Of a stretch of 64,000 bases of DNA, positions 1-8,683 are shown piece by piece (the first letter of the stretch is position 1; each line of letters starts with the position of its first letter). A program made the position numbers and the translations under genes. The stretch lies in the NCBI RefSeq assembly GCF_000176155.1, contig NZ_ACZO01000006.1, forward strand, positions 620,001 to 684,000. Direction: 5' to 3'. A model generated the notes under the pieces. The model was not told the DNA's origin and made no database searches. It saw only the letters and a list, made by a program, of their open reading frames with translations. This DNA comes from Vibrio metschnikovii CIP 69.14. GTDB lineage: Bacteria; Pseudomonadota; Gammaproteobacteria; Enterobacterales; Vibrionaceae.

Positions 1-383
1 TCATCATCTTCTGGGCAGGTTCCAGCAAAACAATAATGAGGATGAAAGGTCGCGACTTGGAAAATGCCTTCCCAGTCTTGCTGACGAATCAAGGCTTCAA
101 CCCAATCGATAAAAAAGTTGTAGTCCATAAAGTCATCTAACATATTAGGGACCACTACTAAGGTTGTCTCTAGCTCTTGTGCTTCTTTCGTATCCAGTTC
201 GAGTAATTGATCAAGAATATCTTGTAGCAGCGCTTCTTCACGGCTCGCTTGACTAACGAAAATTTTAATCTGCTGATTGCGTTGAGGTTTTGCAGCAAAT
301 GGACATAAGTTTAAACCAATCACGACGTCATTGAGCCATTGATTGACATGTTCGGTAATCGTTGAGGGACTAAGTGTTGACAT
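1..383 (-). CDS. DUF1415 family protein (3' end beyond window)
   Basis: An open frame runs leftwards from ATG at 383 and leaves the window, giving the first 127 or so residues. The N-terminus reads MSTLSPSTITEHVNQW, followed by a GLNLCPFA segment and later TFHPHYCFAGTCPEDD. The paired cysteines in the LCPFA and FAGTCP contexts are what I associate with the DUF1415 family, a conserved proteobacterial protein of unknown function. No membrane segment or signal peptide is visible in the part present. An ERIC-type repeat starts about 20 bp upstream of the start codon. The family call is from recognition; no function is assigned. Confidence 0.75.
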   Translation of the reverse strand, partial: MSTLSPSTITEHVNQWLNDVVIGLNLCPFAAKPQRNQQIKIFVSQASREEALLQDILDQLLELDTKEAQELETTLVVVPNMLDDFMDYNFFIDWVEALIRQQDWEGIFQVATFHPHYCFAGTCPEDD

Positions 384-405
384 AATGGTTGAGCACATTG
401 ATTAA

Positions 406-534
406 TACCCCTTTACCACTTGAAATCGCAGTAGTGTTGGCGAGCTTCGTCTATTCCCATCAGCATCGCTGATTGATATTGACGGGAATTGATTCACTGA
501 TCGCCTACCTATTGTTCCAAGTCGTTTGGGTATA
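406..534. repeat. ERIC-type intergenic repeat, copy 1 (diverged)
   Basis: This roughly 130 bp element begins TACCCC, ends GGGTATA, and carries internal ACTTGAAATCGCAG and CGCCTACC segments. These match the order of parts in two better conserved copies at 6117-6244 and 21897-22026. The central part (CATCAGCATCGCTGATTG) is the most diverged. The overall form resembles enterobacterial repetitive intergenic consensus elements, which are also known in Vibrio. It lies between the DUF1415 gene and the MFS gene and covers most of that gap. Confidence 0.65.
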
Positions 535-599
535 GTGATGAATAAGCGTCTTAGCAGCGTAATACTACTCAGACATAGAGTAATATCAGATTGTATCGG

Positions 600-1844
600 T
601 TACTTACTGTTGATCGCCACTTTTTCTTGCTTTGGGTATAGCTGCCAGCAAAGTAAGAACAAAATCAAATAACACACCGTGCCACCAAGAGTAACCATTA
701 CCCAGCCTCCCTGTTGCCAGCAATAGAGCAGGTAAAATCCGCCCAGACTACCTCCTACGTAGTAATGTACTAGGTACAGTGCGGTCGCGGTTGCTTTGGC
801 TTGAACCGCTTTTTGACTGACCCAAGCATAAGCTAAGGTATGAGTGAAAAAAGCGCCGAAGCTTATCAAAAGTAAACCAAACACCATAAACCATAATGAT
901 TCGACGGCGGCCAGCCACATTCCGGCCATACTGACCATGGCACCAAGAATCATCCCGGCGACAGGATGATAATGCGATGTCCAGCGGTTTGTGAGTCGTG
1001 AGCTGATGGTGCCAGCGAGATAACAAAGAAAGATTAATGAGGCAATGCCAACGGGTAGCGCATACGGATCTGCGACTAATCGAAAACCCATTACCGAATA
1101 GAGATTAACGAACAAAGCAAAGTTGGTGCCACCGATGAGCATGGCTAACCATAAGTTACGTTGTCTTAGATGAGAGATTAGTGCTTGATTATGTTGTAAA
1201 AAACGCCCACGCTGTGGCGTAAAATGACGTTGTGCCGGCAAAGAAAAATAAACAATCAATGCGCCAAATAAAGTAAAGATAGCCATAGCAACGACGGCCG
1301 TTTGCCAGCCAAAAGCATCCGTTAACAACCCGCCAGCAATACGACCACTGATCCCTCCAAGTGAATTGGCGGCGATATATCCACCAATCGCTTTGTTAAA
1401 CGCCTGTGGCGATAATTCTTCGACCATATAAGCCACCGCAACAGACGCAAAAGCGGCTAAGGCAATCCCCATCAAAGCTCGACTGATGATCAGTACCCAT
1501 AATTGATCGCTCAACAGAGTGAGTAATCCAAACCATGGCATGGCAAATAACCCTAGTAGCATCACCCCGCGACGGCCAAAAACTTCAGAACTGATCGCCC
1601 AAGGTACTAAGCTTACCGATAATGCTAACGTTGAGGCGGCAAATAGCCAGTTAATTTGAGTTTCTGACACCGCAAAGTGGTGAGCCAGATAAGGCAACAT
1701 CGGTTGGAAAAGATACAAGTTACAGAAGATCAAAAAAGATCCAAGTGCAAGAGCAAACGTAACTCGGCGATAGGCTTGGCTGTGTTGTTCAATCATACGT
1801 TTTATTGACCAGGTGAAGTCGTTAGGTAAGCTTAATGTGATCAA
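600..1844 (-). CDS. MFS transporter, YnfM-like
   Basis: This 414-residue hydrophobic protein has about twelve membrane segments. After a short cytoplasmic N-terminus come the first helix (FALALGSFLIFCNLYLF) and the loop 2-3 motif, here SSEVFGRRGVML, which corresponds to the MFS A-motif GxxxDRxGRR. The overall sequence resembles the YnfM/arabinose-efflux branch of drug:H+ antiporters, so export of a small molecule at the inner membrane is likely; the substrate is unknown. It is divergent from the LysR gene at 1914 with only about 70 bp between them, the usual arrangement for a regulator controlling its neighbour. Confidence 0.8.
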   Translation of the reverse strand: MITLSLPNDFTWSIKRMIEQHSQAYRRVTFALALGSFLIFCNLYLFQPMLPYLAHHFAVSETQINWLFAASTLALSVSLVPWAISSEVFGRRGVMLLGLFAMPWFGLLTLLSDQLWVLIISRALMGIALAAFASVAVAYMVEELSPQAFNKAIGGYIAANSLGGISGRIAGGLLTDAFGWQTAVVAMAIFTLFGALIVYFSLPAQRHFTPQRGRFLQHNQALISHLRQRNLWLAMLIGGTNFALFVNLYSVMGFRLVADPYALPVGIASLIFLCYLAGTISSRLTNRWTSHYHPVAGMILGAMVSMAGMWLAAVESLWFMVFGLLLISFGAFFTHTLAYAWVSQKAVQAKATATALYLVHYYVGGSLGGFYLLYCWQQGGWVMVTLGGTVCYLILFLLCWQLYPKQEKVAINSK

Positions 1845-1913
1845 ACTAGCAGTGTTATCTGGATTAATAAAATATATTATAAATATCGAAGCAATAACTT
1901 TAATTAATAGTCA

Positions 1914-2783
1914 ATGGATAGTCGTCAATTACGGTATTTCCTTGCGGTGGTAGAGCATGAAAACTTTACCCACGCCGCACAGCACCTGCATATCGCTCAG
2001 CCTGCACTAAGTATTGCTATTAAAAAATTTGAGCAACAGCTGGGTGTCAATTTATTTAAGCGTGGTGATCGTAAGGTAAGCTTAACGCATGAAGGTACGG
2101 TATTAGTTGACCATGCTCGACGAATTTTGCAGCAAATCGACAATGCTCAATTAGCCATGGATGAACTCAAAGGACTGGTAAAAGGGGAAGTGCGCTTAGG
2201 TGCACCAAGTATGGTGGGCAGTTATTTTTTTCCACCGATCGTAATGGCGTTTAAAACCCAGTTTCCGAATTTAAAAATGACGGTCATTGATGCGGGAACC
2301 CAATCGATACGCAAAATGTTATTAGCAGGAGATCTCGATGTCGGCGTTATTTTAAATCAAGATGTGCCTGCTGATTTAGAAACTGACCCGTTACTCTCTT
2401 CCCCGATGGTTGCCGTTGTAGGCCAGCATCATCCACTGGCCGCTCAAACGCAGATCGATTTTAAGCAATTTTTTGAGCATCAACTGGTGATGTTTAAAAC
2501 GGGCTATTTTCACCGTGAGTTCATTGATAAGGTGTGTAAAACACATCAACATGACGCAAAAATTGCTTTTGAGACCAACCTGTTACCGATGATCCTCAGC
2601 ATTGTTAAACAAGAGCACGCGATTACTGCTTTATTGAAGCTGGTTGCGGATAATGAACCGGAAGTGAGAGCAATACCGTTCACACCTCCCGTCTCCATTG
2701 ATCTCGCGTTAGCGTGGCGTAAAGAGGGCTATTTATCTAATGCCGATAGAACGTTTATCGAATTTGTAAAGCAATACGTTTAA
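1914..2783 (+). CDS. LysR-family transcriptional regulator
   Basis: The protein has 289 residues, the standard LysR length. The N-terminal winged helix-turn-helix is visible as RQLRYFLAVVEHENFTHAA followed by LHIAQPALSIAIKKFEQQLG and LFKR at residues 3-53. The remainder is a type-2 periplasmic-binding-like effector domain starting near residue 90 (VRLGAPSMVGSYFFPP). The start is the first ATG, giving the typical MDSRQLRYF opening. It is transcribed away from the MFS exporter at 600-1844 and probably controls it from the short AT-rich divergent region 1845-1913. The inducer cannot be deduced. Its stop lies only 10 bp from the end of the convergent glutaredoxin gene. Confidence 0.9.
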   Translation: MDSRQLRYFLAVVEHENFTHAAQHLHIAQPALSIAIKKFEQQLGVNLFKRGDRKVSLTHEGTVLVDHARRILQQIDNAQLAMDELKGLVKGEVRLGAPSMVGSYFFPPIVMAFKTQFPNLKMTVIDAGTQSIRKMLLAGDLDVGVILNQDVPADLETDPLLSSPMVAVVGQHHPLAAQTQIDFKQFFEHQLVMFKTGYFHREFIDKVCKTHQHDAKIAFETNLLPMILSIVKQEHAITALLKLVADNEPEVRAIPFTPPVSIDLALAWRKEGYLSNADRTFIEFVKQYV

Positions 2784-2793
2784 TCCGCCGCGC

Positions 2794-3027
2794 TTAGCTT
2801 TTTTGGGTATAGAGTCGTTCAAAATTACTGACGTTCCAGCCAATCAAGAGCTGATCGCCAATTTTGAGGACAGGGAGACTTCTTGCTCCTAGCGCATCTA
2901 GCTCTTTGCGGCCGCGCGCCATTTTGGCATTACACAAACGGTACTGAATACCTTTCGCATCCAAATAACGCTGGGCATCTTTACAGTGAGGGCACTTGTC
3001 TTTCACATAAAGGACAACACGTTTCAT
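2794..3027 (-). CDS. Glutaredoxin family protein
   Basis: From ATG at 3027 the frame gives a 77-residue thioredoxin-fold protein: MKRVVLYVKDKCPHC, with a dithiol CPHC motif at residues 12-15, then a cis-proline segment SLPVLKIGD near residues 50-58 and the C-terminal WNVSNFERL helix. The length is that of small monodomain glutaredoxins. A longer upstream frame exists, but it adds sequence unlike any glutaredoxin, so the internal ATG is preferred. It is convergent with the LysR gene and divergent from the YgjP-like gene. Thiol-disulphide exchange is inferred from the motif; the partner is unknown. Confidence 0.85.
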   Translation of the reverse strand: MKRVVLYVKDKCPHCKDAQRYLDAKGIQYRLCNAKMARGRKELDALGARSLPVLKIGDQLLIGWNVSNFERLYTQKS

Positions 3028-3171
3028 TCTTAGGTTCACTTTAACTAAAAGGGCGAATTCTAACGCTGGCCGAGCCGATGCACAAGCCGCCTTGTATTGG
3101 CAATGGGCATTACTTCTTGATCTATTTAAGTTACACTGCCACGTCAAAAATCGATGCGACAGAGTGAATTT

Positions 3172-3678
3172 ATGCATCCTGTATTGAAGTATATTCAAGG
3201 TTATCCCACCTCGCTAATAGAACAAATTCAACAATTAATCACTCAAGATAAGTTGATCTCTTGGTTTGAGCAGCGTTACCCAGAGCGGCATGCTATCCAG
3301 AGTGAAAAAGCGCTGTTTAACTACACTATGGCGATTAAAAATCAGTATATGAAGAAGACGTCACCGCTGAGTAAAGTGGTGTACGATGGGAAAATTCATC
3401 TTATTAATAATGCGCTCGGTCTACACAGTTATGTTTCTCGGGTGCACGGCAACAAGATAAAAGCCAAAAATGAGATTCGTATTGCTAGTGCATTCAAACA
3501 AGCACCAGAGCCTTTATTACGTATGCTCGTTGTTCACGAATTGGCCCATTTACGTGAAAAAGACCACAATAAAGCGTTTTACCAACTGTGTTGTCATATG
3601 GAGCCTAATTATCATCAGTTAGAGTTTGATGCTCGGTTATACATGATGGTACTAGAATTGAGAGCTCAACAAGGTTAA
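3172..3678 (+). CDS. YgjP-like M48-family metal-dependent hydrolase
   Basis: The protein shows the zinc-metallopeptidase motif VVHELAHLREKDH (HExxH plus a downstream H) and then the highly conserved FYQLCCHMEPNYHQLEFD block, which match the E. coli YgjP family (YgjP-like metallopeptidase domain, DUF45). The N-terminal YIQGYPTSLIEQ aligns with the YLQGYPEQLLSQ segment I recall at the start of E. coli YgjP. I therefore choose ATG 3172 over ATG 3154, which adds six residues. It is cytoplasmic, with no signal peptide. The biological substrate of the family is poorly defined; UTP pyrophosphatase-type annotations exist but I do not adopt one. Confidence 0.85.
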   Translation: MHPVLKYIQGYPTSLIEQIQQLITQDKLISWFEQRYPERHAIQSEKALFNYTMAIKNQYMKKTSPLSKVVYDGKIHLINNALGLHSYVSRVHGNKIKAKNEIRIASAFKQAPEPLLRMLVVHELAHLREKDHNKAFYQLCCHMEPNYHQLEFDARLYMMVLELRAQQG

Positions 3679-3803
3679 GTCGTTCTGAAAGCGAAAATCT
3701 TAGATAAATTACGTGTATAATGACATCAGAGTCAAGAATATGGCTTATCTGCCGATAAATCAGTAAGAGGTATAAATAGCGCCTAAATCTAAGGAGGCCA
3801 CAA

Positions 3804-4028
3804 ATGGACATCGACTTCTATCTGCCATGTCAACCTGAGTGGCTTTGCGTGCCCTTTATGACCGTCTTTGGTTTACTACTCTTAGCTGGGCTGATTAAGT
3901 TTATTCGCATTGCTTATCGTGAATATAAGAAAATTGAACGTGCCAAAGCCGTTAAAAAGCAGCGCCGTGTCAATTATCGCGAGCGCAAAGGCGGCAGAGA
4001 TGGTCGCCCAACTAACATCAAAAAATAG
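3804..4028 (+). CDS. Small single-pass membrane protein of unknown function
   Basis: This is a 74-residue frame with a strong ribosome-binding site, AAGGAGG, about 8 bp before ATG 3804. Residues 16-34 (VPFMTVFGLLLLAGLIKFI) form one membrane helix. They are followed by a very basic tail (KKIERAKAVKKQRR, RERKGGRDGRP) that should stay in the cytoplasm. I do not recognise a named family. It ends one base before the end of the convergent PilW-like gene. The clear Shine-Dalgarno and the membrane/basic organisation support a real gene. Confidence 0.65.
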   Translation: MDIDFYLPCQPEWLCVPFMTVFGLLLLAGLIKFIRIAYREYKKIERAKAVKKQRRVNYRERKGGRDGRPTNIKK

Positions 4029-4751
4029 TTAGACCAGCTCTGCTAATAATGCCTGATATTTGTTTTCTAACGCAGGATTGCCGCTGCGTTTTTCTAGTTC
4101 AATCAATAGCTCTAAGGATGTCTTTTGATAACCATATTGTTGATGGAACTTCATTAAACGCAGCCGTGCTGGAATAAATTGGTCATCATCAATCTCCAAC
4201 TTAGCCAGTTGTAGGATTGATCGAGCACGGTTAGGGTCATGATCTAACGAACGTTCGAAATAATAGTGCGCTTTTTGTTTATCGCCCGATTTTAAAGCGC
4301 AAAATCCTGCATTCTCATAGCTGGCGGGGATCAGATAATAGTAAGGCTGCTCAACGGCACGCATAAAATATTGATCGGCTCGGCTATATTCCCCTTGTTT
4401 ACACAAAAAGGCACCGTAGTTATTAAGCACATTACCATTTCTGGGGTGCTCCCTTAATGCGGTTTGATAAAGCTGCTGCGCCGTTTCATTCTCTCCCACT
4501 ATTTCAAAGTAGTGCGCCATGGAGAGCTGAGCGCGATAGTAGTGTGGCGCATGTTGGAGCGCTTTTTGTAGGCTTTGCCGAGCTTTTACCCGGTTACCTT
4601 GTTCGAGATAACCTAACCCTAACGCAATTCTTGATTCTGCCATTTCAATTGGAGTACTTCGTAATTCTGCTTGTCCCTGTTCAGTCATAGTAACGCAGCC
4701 ACTTAGCCACAAGACACTGATCCCTAATCCCAATGCGGATCCCCATTTCAT
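4029..4751 (-). CDS. PilW/PilF-type TPR lipoprotein
   Basis: From ATG 4751, preceded by GGAG at a suitable distance, the frame encodes 240 residues. It has a lipoprotein signal (LGLGISVLWLSGC, cysteine near residue 20) and then tetratricopeptide repeats from residue 43, including ALGLGYLEQGNRVKARQSL and NNYGAFLCKQGEYSRADQYF. The NNYGAFLC...QPYYY stretch is the signature of PilW/PilF, the outer-membrane pilotin that assembles the type IV pilus secretin. The usual rlmN-pilW-rodZ-ispG neighbourhood is absent here, so this could be a second, diverged paralogue or a relocated gene. Role in pilus assembly is inferred from family only. Confidence 0.65.
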   Translation of the reverse strand: MKWGSALGLGISVLWLSGCVTMTEQGQAELRSTPIEMAESRIALGLGYLEQGNRVKARQSLQKALQHAPHYYRAQLSMAHYFEIVGENETAQQLYQTALREHPRNGNVLNNYGAFLCKQGEYSRADQYFMRAVEQPYYYLIPASYENAGFCALKSGDKQKAHYYFERSLDHDPNRARSILQLAKLEIDDDQFIPARLRLMKFHQQYGYQKTSLELLIELEKRSGNPALENKYQALLAELV

Positions 4752-5012
4752 GCCATTTCTCCATTCAGCGACGTTGTGATGTTTGTTTACTCGAATTTTC
4801 AGTAGTGTCATCGCACTGATTCACTGGCATCACATTATCGATAGGACTCATCAGAGTGATTGAAGGATCTTGGCGAAGCCCAAATACAGCCGTAAATTCA
4901 AGTTGTTGTGGAGCTTATAATAGAATGATTGGGCGTTTGAAAAATGGCTAACCGACAAGGATGCGAGTCAGTTAGCAAACTCAGTTAGCCTAAGGTAAGA
5001 AGGAAAGTAGTG

Positions 5013-5954
5013 TTAATCGTCTTTAGTGAATTTATCTTCGCTAAAGTGCTCAAGATCATAGGGTGTTTGTTGATAAACACAATAATTAAGCCAGTTGGCA
5101 AATAATAAGTGCCCATGGCTTCGCCAGCTCGCCCGTGGTGGCTGCTCTGGATTATCATCAGGATAATAATTGAGTGGAATTGGCGGTTGCAAACCCTCTG
5201 CAACATCTCGCACATATTCTTGATGTAGGGTATCGGCATCATACTCGGGATGACCAGTCACAAACACATTTCGTTTATCTTTCGTTGCCGCTAAATAAAC
5301 GCCTGCAATGCTTGATGTTGCAAGCAGATCGAGATCCGTATGTTGCTCTAGATAATCAGCGGCGAAATCAGCATAACGAGAGTGTGGAGCGAGGAAGGTA
5401 TCATCGAATCCTCTTAGTAAAGGATGAAAAGGCTGATGAATCTCGTGCTGATAAACCCCAGAGAGTTTTTCTTCTCGAGTGCGTTTGGGAAGGTTATATA
5501 GCAGTTTTAACCCAGCTTGCGCAGCCCAACAAATGTATAACGTTGAAGTGACATGATGTTTGGCCCAATTCATGACGCGCTGTAGATGATCCCAGTAAGC
5601 GACATTTTCAAATTGAACCAATCCAAGCGGCGCGCCAGTAATGATAAGGCCATCGAAATTGCGTTGACTGACTTTATCAAATTGACGATAGAAAGCATTA
5701 AGATGGGCTTCCGGTGTATTTTTACTCGGACGATCATCGATGCGTAATAACTCAATATCAACTTGCAAAGGGGAATTAGACAGCAGTCGTAAGAACTGTG
5801 TCTCGGTTTCAATTTTTTTGGGCATTAAGTTTAAAATTAATACCTTAAGAGGTCGAATACCTTGTGTCGATGCACGAGATTCAGACATAACAAAGATGTT
5901 TTCTTGGCGTAGCACATCGGTTGCAGGTAGTTGATCGGGGATCTTAATTGGCAC
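5013..5954 (-). CDS. metA: Homoserine O-succinyltransferase
   Basis: This 313-residue cytoplasmic enzyme acylates homoserine, the committed step of methionine biosynthesis. The opening [11 protein letters not shown], the [11 protein letters not shown] segment and the catalytic [10 protein letters not shown] with the nucleophilic cysteine at residue 142 are diagnostic of MetA. The GHPEYD segment carries the catalytic histidine and glutamate. The start is GTG at 5954 with AGGGAG upstream; this gives the canonical N-terminus. MetJ boxes overlap the promoter just upstream (5975-6009), so repression by MetJ with S-adenosylmethionine is expected. It appears monocistronic. Confidence 0.96.
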   Translation of the reverse strand: MPIKIPDQLPATDVLRQENIFVMSESRASTQGIRPLKVLILNLMPKKIETETQFLRLLSNSPLQVDIELLRIDDRPSKNTPEAHLNAFYRQFDKVSQRNFDGLIITGAPLGLVQFENVAYWDHLQRVMNWAKHHVTSTLYICWAAQAGLKLLYNLPKRTREEKLSGVYQHEIHQPFHPLLRGFDDTFLAPHSRYADFAADYLEQHTDLDLLATSSIAGVYLAATKDKRNVFVTGHPEYDADTLHQEYVRDVAEGLQPPIPLNYYPDDNPEQPPRASWRSHGHLLFANWLNYCVYQQTPYDLEHFSEDKFTKDD

Positions 5955-5974
5955 GGCTTGCTCCCTAAGCTAAT

Positions 5975-6009
5975 GGACGTCTATACTTCTAGACTTATAA
6001 CCTATGCAA
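5975..6009 (-). promoter_or_regulatory. metA promoter with three MetJ boxes
   Basis: On the minus strand three adjoining 8-mers occupy 5998-5975: ATAAGTCT (6 of 8 matches to AGACGTCT), AGAAGTAT (6 of 8) and AGACGTCC (7 of 8). They overlap a candidate promoter, TTGCAT at 6009-6004, an 18 bp spacer and TATAGA at 5985-5980. MetJ dimers bind tandem 8 bp repeats, so repression by occlusion of the -10 region is the straightforward reading. Confidence 0.75.
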
Positions 6010-6116
6010 CTTTAAAAGTCGATAGCTAAGTGATATCTATCATGGTTATTTATTTAACTTCGATAAGGAATAAGATAGAGGAAGGATATCGTGTTAATAG
6101 CGATAACAGATGCATG

Positions 6117-6244
6117 TATACCCAAACAACTTGGAGTTGCAGGTAGGCGGCAAGTGAGTGAGTCCCCATGAGCATAGATAGACTCTATGATTGGGGTGAA
6201 AAAACGTAGTCAACATTCCTGCAGCTTCAAGTAGGAAGGGTATA
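6117..6244. repeat. ERIC-type intergenic repeat, copy 2
   Basis: This 128 bp element is bounded by TATACCC and GGGTATA terminal inverted repeats. Inside it carries GAGTCCCCATGAGC and GATTGGGGTGAA arms about the centre, which correspond to the conserved ERIC core, and ends GCAGCTTCAAGTAGGAAGGG. It lies between metA and the end of the efflux operon. The same parts recur in the opposite orientation at 21897-22026. Confidence 0.85.
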
Positions 6245-6330
6245 GCAGGGGAGCGATGGCGATAAAACAAGGGCTGGTGGGCTGTTCAAGCAACCGAAGT
6301 CATTCTCTTGTTCTTATGATGTCATGCTAG

Positions 6331-6370
6331 CTCAGGATAAGAAAGTTTGTAGAACTTTCATTATCCTGAG
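6331..6370. terminator. Hairpin at the end of the efflux operon
   Basis: CTCAGGATAA at 6331-6340 pairs with TTATCCTGAG at 6361-6370, and the inner GAAAGTT (6341-6347) pairs with AACTTTC (6353-6359) around a five-base loop. There is no long T-run on either side, so it may be a transcript-end stabiliser or a weak terminator. It sits 11 bp beyond the stop of the last efflux gene. Confidence 0.6.
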
Positions 6371-6380
6371 TAGAGATTAG

Positions 6381-7529
6381 TTAGTCATGATGAGCGAGTT
6401 TTCCTTTGCCGGTTCGACGGTATTGCCACCACGCTAGCCAACCCCAACCTAAGGTTTGTAACCAAAGCAGTGTCCATTGTGGTGCAATTTGCCACCATTC
6501 CGCACCCATTTGATTAAGAGCAAGAAAACCTTGTATTCCTGGGGTGCTTGGAAATAGGCTGGCCAGCCAAGTGATAGGGGGCGGAATCGCTTCTAGTGGC
6601 CAAATAAAGCCAGAAGAGAAAACTAAAGGCATCGAGCTGATTAAGACGACAACGGTGACGAGCTCTCGCCTTGGGGCGAGCGAACCAAGCCAGATACCGA
6701 GAAAACAAGCACTCAATAAAAAGGGCAATAAAAGTGTCAGCAATTGCCCCATATTGGCGAGAGTACTGATACCTAAACGACTAAAACTGGCTCCAAAGTA
6801 ATACATACTGAGGAGGTAATAACAGGCGACAAACAGTAGCGTTCTTATTGCAATCAGTCGAAGTGGAGAGACGCGCTGCCAGTAGCCTTTACCCTGTTTT
6901 TGGGTGCCGACCATTAACCCCACCGCCATAATCAATGTTTGATGTAATATCAGCACAAATACGCCGGGCACAACGTAATCGATATAACCCATTTTAGGGT
7001 TAAAAGTGGGCTTCATATTCGATTGTAGTGCCGACCAGTGTTCCGTCGCGAGACCTAAAGGCTCTCCATCGACGACCAAGCGCGCGACTTTCGCTTTCGC
7101 TGATAAGGTGCCACCAGCTTGAACCAATCCCTCTACCACCGTGCCATAGACCAGAAAGTACGCCGCGTCTCCGGCATAGGCTAGCGTTGGGCTTTTACCG
7201 AGCAGTAAATCTTTATAGAAATGTTCAGGGATCACCAAAATACCACTCACTTCGCCAGCTAAAAAGGCTGCTTTGGCATCCACGATCGAGTGATTTCGCT
7301 GGATGATTTTTATCTGTGGGGTAGCATCAACCATTCGCTCAAGTTGATAGCTAGTCTGGCTTTTATCTAAATTCACTACAGTAATGGGTAATTCACGAGG
7401 GGTTTGTTGGCTATACGGTAATGGATAGAGAAAAGAATAAAAAACCACACCACCGATCATGGTTAACATCACGACAGGATTAGTTATCAGCGCTTTTAAC
7501 TCGGCTTTGAACAGATTAAACAGAGTCAT
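6381..7529 (-). CDS. ABC-2 type transporter permease (YhhJ-like), distal copy
   Basis: The 382-residue protein has one N-terminal membrane helix (VVMLTMIGGVVFYSFLYPLPY), a periplasmic domain of about 150 residues, and a block of five to six helices in the C-terminal half. This is the ABC2_membrane_3 layout of YhhJ/YbhR-type exporters. The final helical block includes VVVLISSMPLVFSSGFIWPLE, a characteristic loop-helix of the family. AAGGAG precedes ATG 7529, and the start overlaps the end of the preceding permease gene by 14 bp, so the two are translationally linked. No ATPase gene is in the operon, which is odd for an ABC exporter. The substrate is unknown. Confidence 0.8.
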   Translation of the reverse strand: MTLFNLFKAELKALITNPVVMLTMIGGVVFYSFLYPLPYSQQTPRELPITVVNLDKSQTSYQLERMVDATPQIKIIQRNHSIVDAKAAFLAGEVSGILVIPEHFYKDLLLGKSPTLAYAGDAAYFLVYGTVVEGLVQAGGTLSAKAKVARLVVDGEPLGLATEHWSALQSNMKPTFNPKMGYIDYVVPGVFVLILHQTLIMAVGLMVGTQKQGKGYWQRVSPLRLIAIRTLLFVACYYLLSMYYFGASFSRLGISTLANMGQLLTLLLPFLLSACFLGIWLGSLAPRRELVTVVVLISSMPLVFSSGFIWPLEAIPPPITWLASLFPSTPGIQGFLALNQMGAEWWQIAPQWTLLWLQTLGWGWLAWWQYRRTGKGKLAHHD

Positions 7530-8679
7530 GATTACTCCTTAGCGCGGTTTCTTTGCTTTGATGTTTATTAATAAGCACGAGCGTGATCACTAAAGGGAGT
7601 AGGTAACCGAGCATTGGCCATAAATGCTGAAGTGACTGCTGAGCGTTCAGTCCATAATTGACTTGGCTGATCTGCACTTCAATATAATGACTGATGGGTA
7701 ACAAACTTCGCCAAGCGAGCGCGACGCTACTCATATCTGAGGCAGGGAAAGTGACGCCCATAAACGCAAAGCTCGGTGCGGTAAATGCACCCGCAAAACT
7801 CATAGCTCGAGCAGGGTCAAGGGTTAAAAAGTAAAAAAAACAGCCCATAATCATACAAGCTAAAATAGTCACCATCTGAGCAACAATGATGATTGAGAAT
7901 CTACCGTGCATCGGCCATTGCATGGCTTGATAGAACCAAATTAAAAATCCAATTCCCTGAAGTAGGAAAATGACAAAATAGGGAGCCAGTGTTTTACTCA
8001 GGTTTCGGAAAGGGTGAGCCGCTAACCAACGTTGTAGACCATATTCACGATAATTTGCCGTTAAAATTAAAATTGTCGCGACCACGATAAAAATTTGCCA
8101 CAGTGCAGGAACCGCCGCAGAGACTAAAAATTGAGCATAGTGATTATTTTTATTAAACAGTGGAGTCACTTGAGTTCGAACAGGCACCGCTTGTCCCAAA
8201 GCGCTCAACAGGGTTTGATCGCCTTTTGCTAAGGTTCTAGCTCCATCCAGTTGAGCGTTAAATGTTCCTTGGGCTTGAAGAACCGCTGAATTGATTAATC
8301 GCCCAATCAAAATATATTGGCTATTGTAAAAAGTACTGACTTGAGGCTGCTCCCCACGATAAATACTTTTATCAAACTGAGTAGGAATAACGACGTAAGC
8401 ATAAATATCACTTGAGATTAATGCTTGTTTCGCTTCCGAGGCACTTTGATAGTGGCGTGTTACCGATAAGGTTGATGTAGCATCCAGTTGACGAACCATT
8501 TGCCGCGATAATTGGCTGTGTGATAGGTCGACCACACCTATCGGTAAATGATGGAGGATACCTTGGGAAAATATCCACCATAATAGCGCCGCTAGAGTAA
8601 TGGGCACCCAAGTCAGACATGAGAGTAGCCAGTGATCGTGACGTAACAACTGCCACTGTGAAGGGAGACGGTTTGACAT
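7516..8679 (-). CDS. ABC-2 type transporter permease, proximal copy
   Basis: This is a paralogue of the next gene with the same layout: one N-terminal helix (LSCLTWVPITLAALLWWIF), a periplasmic domain with the DLSHSQLSRQMVRQLDAT segment, and a C-terminal membrane block. I start it at ATG 8679 (MSNRLPSQWQLL), five bases after the HlyD stop; an upstream GTG at 8703 would add eight residues and overlap HlyD. It probably forms a heterodimer with the product of 6381-7529, receiving substrate via the HlyD adaptor and TolC-like channel. A partner ATPase must come from elsewhere if it is a true ABC system. Confidence 0.78.
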   Translation of the reverse strand: MSNRLPSQWQLLRHDHWLLSCLTWVPITLAALLWWIFSQGILHHLPIGVVDLSHSQLSRQMVRQLDATSTLSVTRHYQSASEAKQALISSDIYAYVVIPTQFDKSIYRGEQPQVSTFYNSQYILIGRLINSAVLQAQGTFNAQLDGARTLAKGDQTLLSALGQAVPVRTQVTPLFNKNNHYAQFLVSAAVPALWQIFIVVATILILTANYREYGLQRWLAAHPFRNLSKTLAPYFVIFLLQGIGFLIWFYQAMQWPMHGRFSIIIVAQMVTILACMIMGCFFYFLTLDPARAMSFAGAFTAPSFAFMGVTFPASDMSSVALAWRSLLPISHYIEVQISQVNYGLNAQQSLQHLWPMLGYLLPLVITLVLINKHQSKETALRSNHDSV

Positions 8680-8683
8680 GGTC

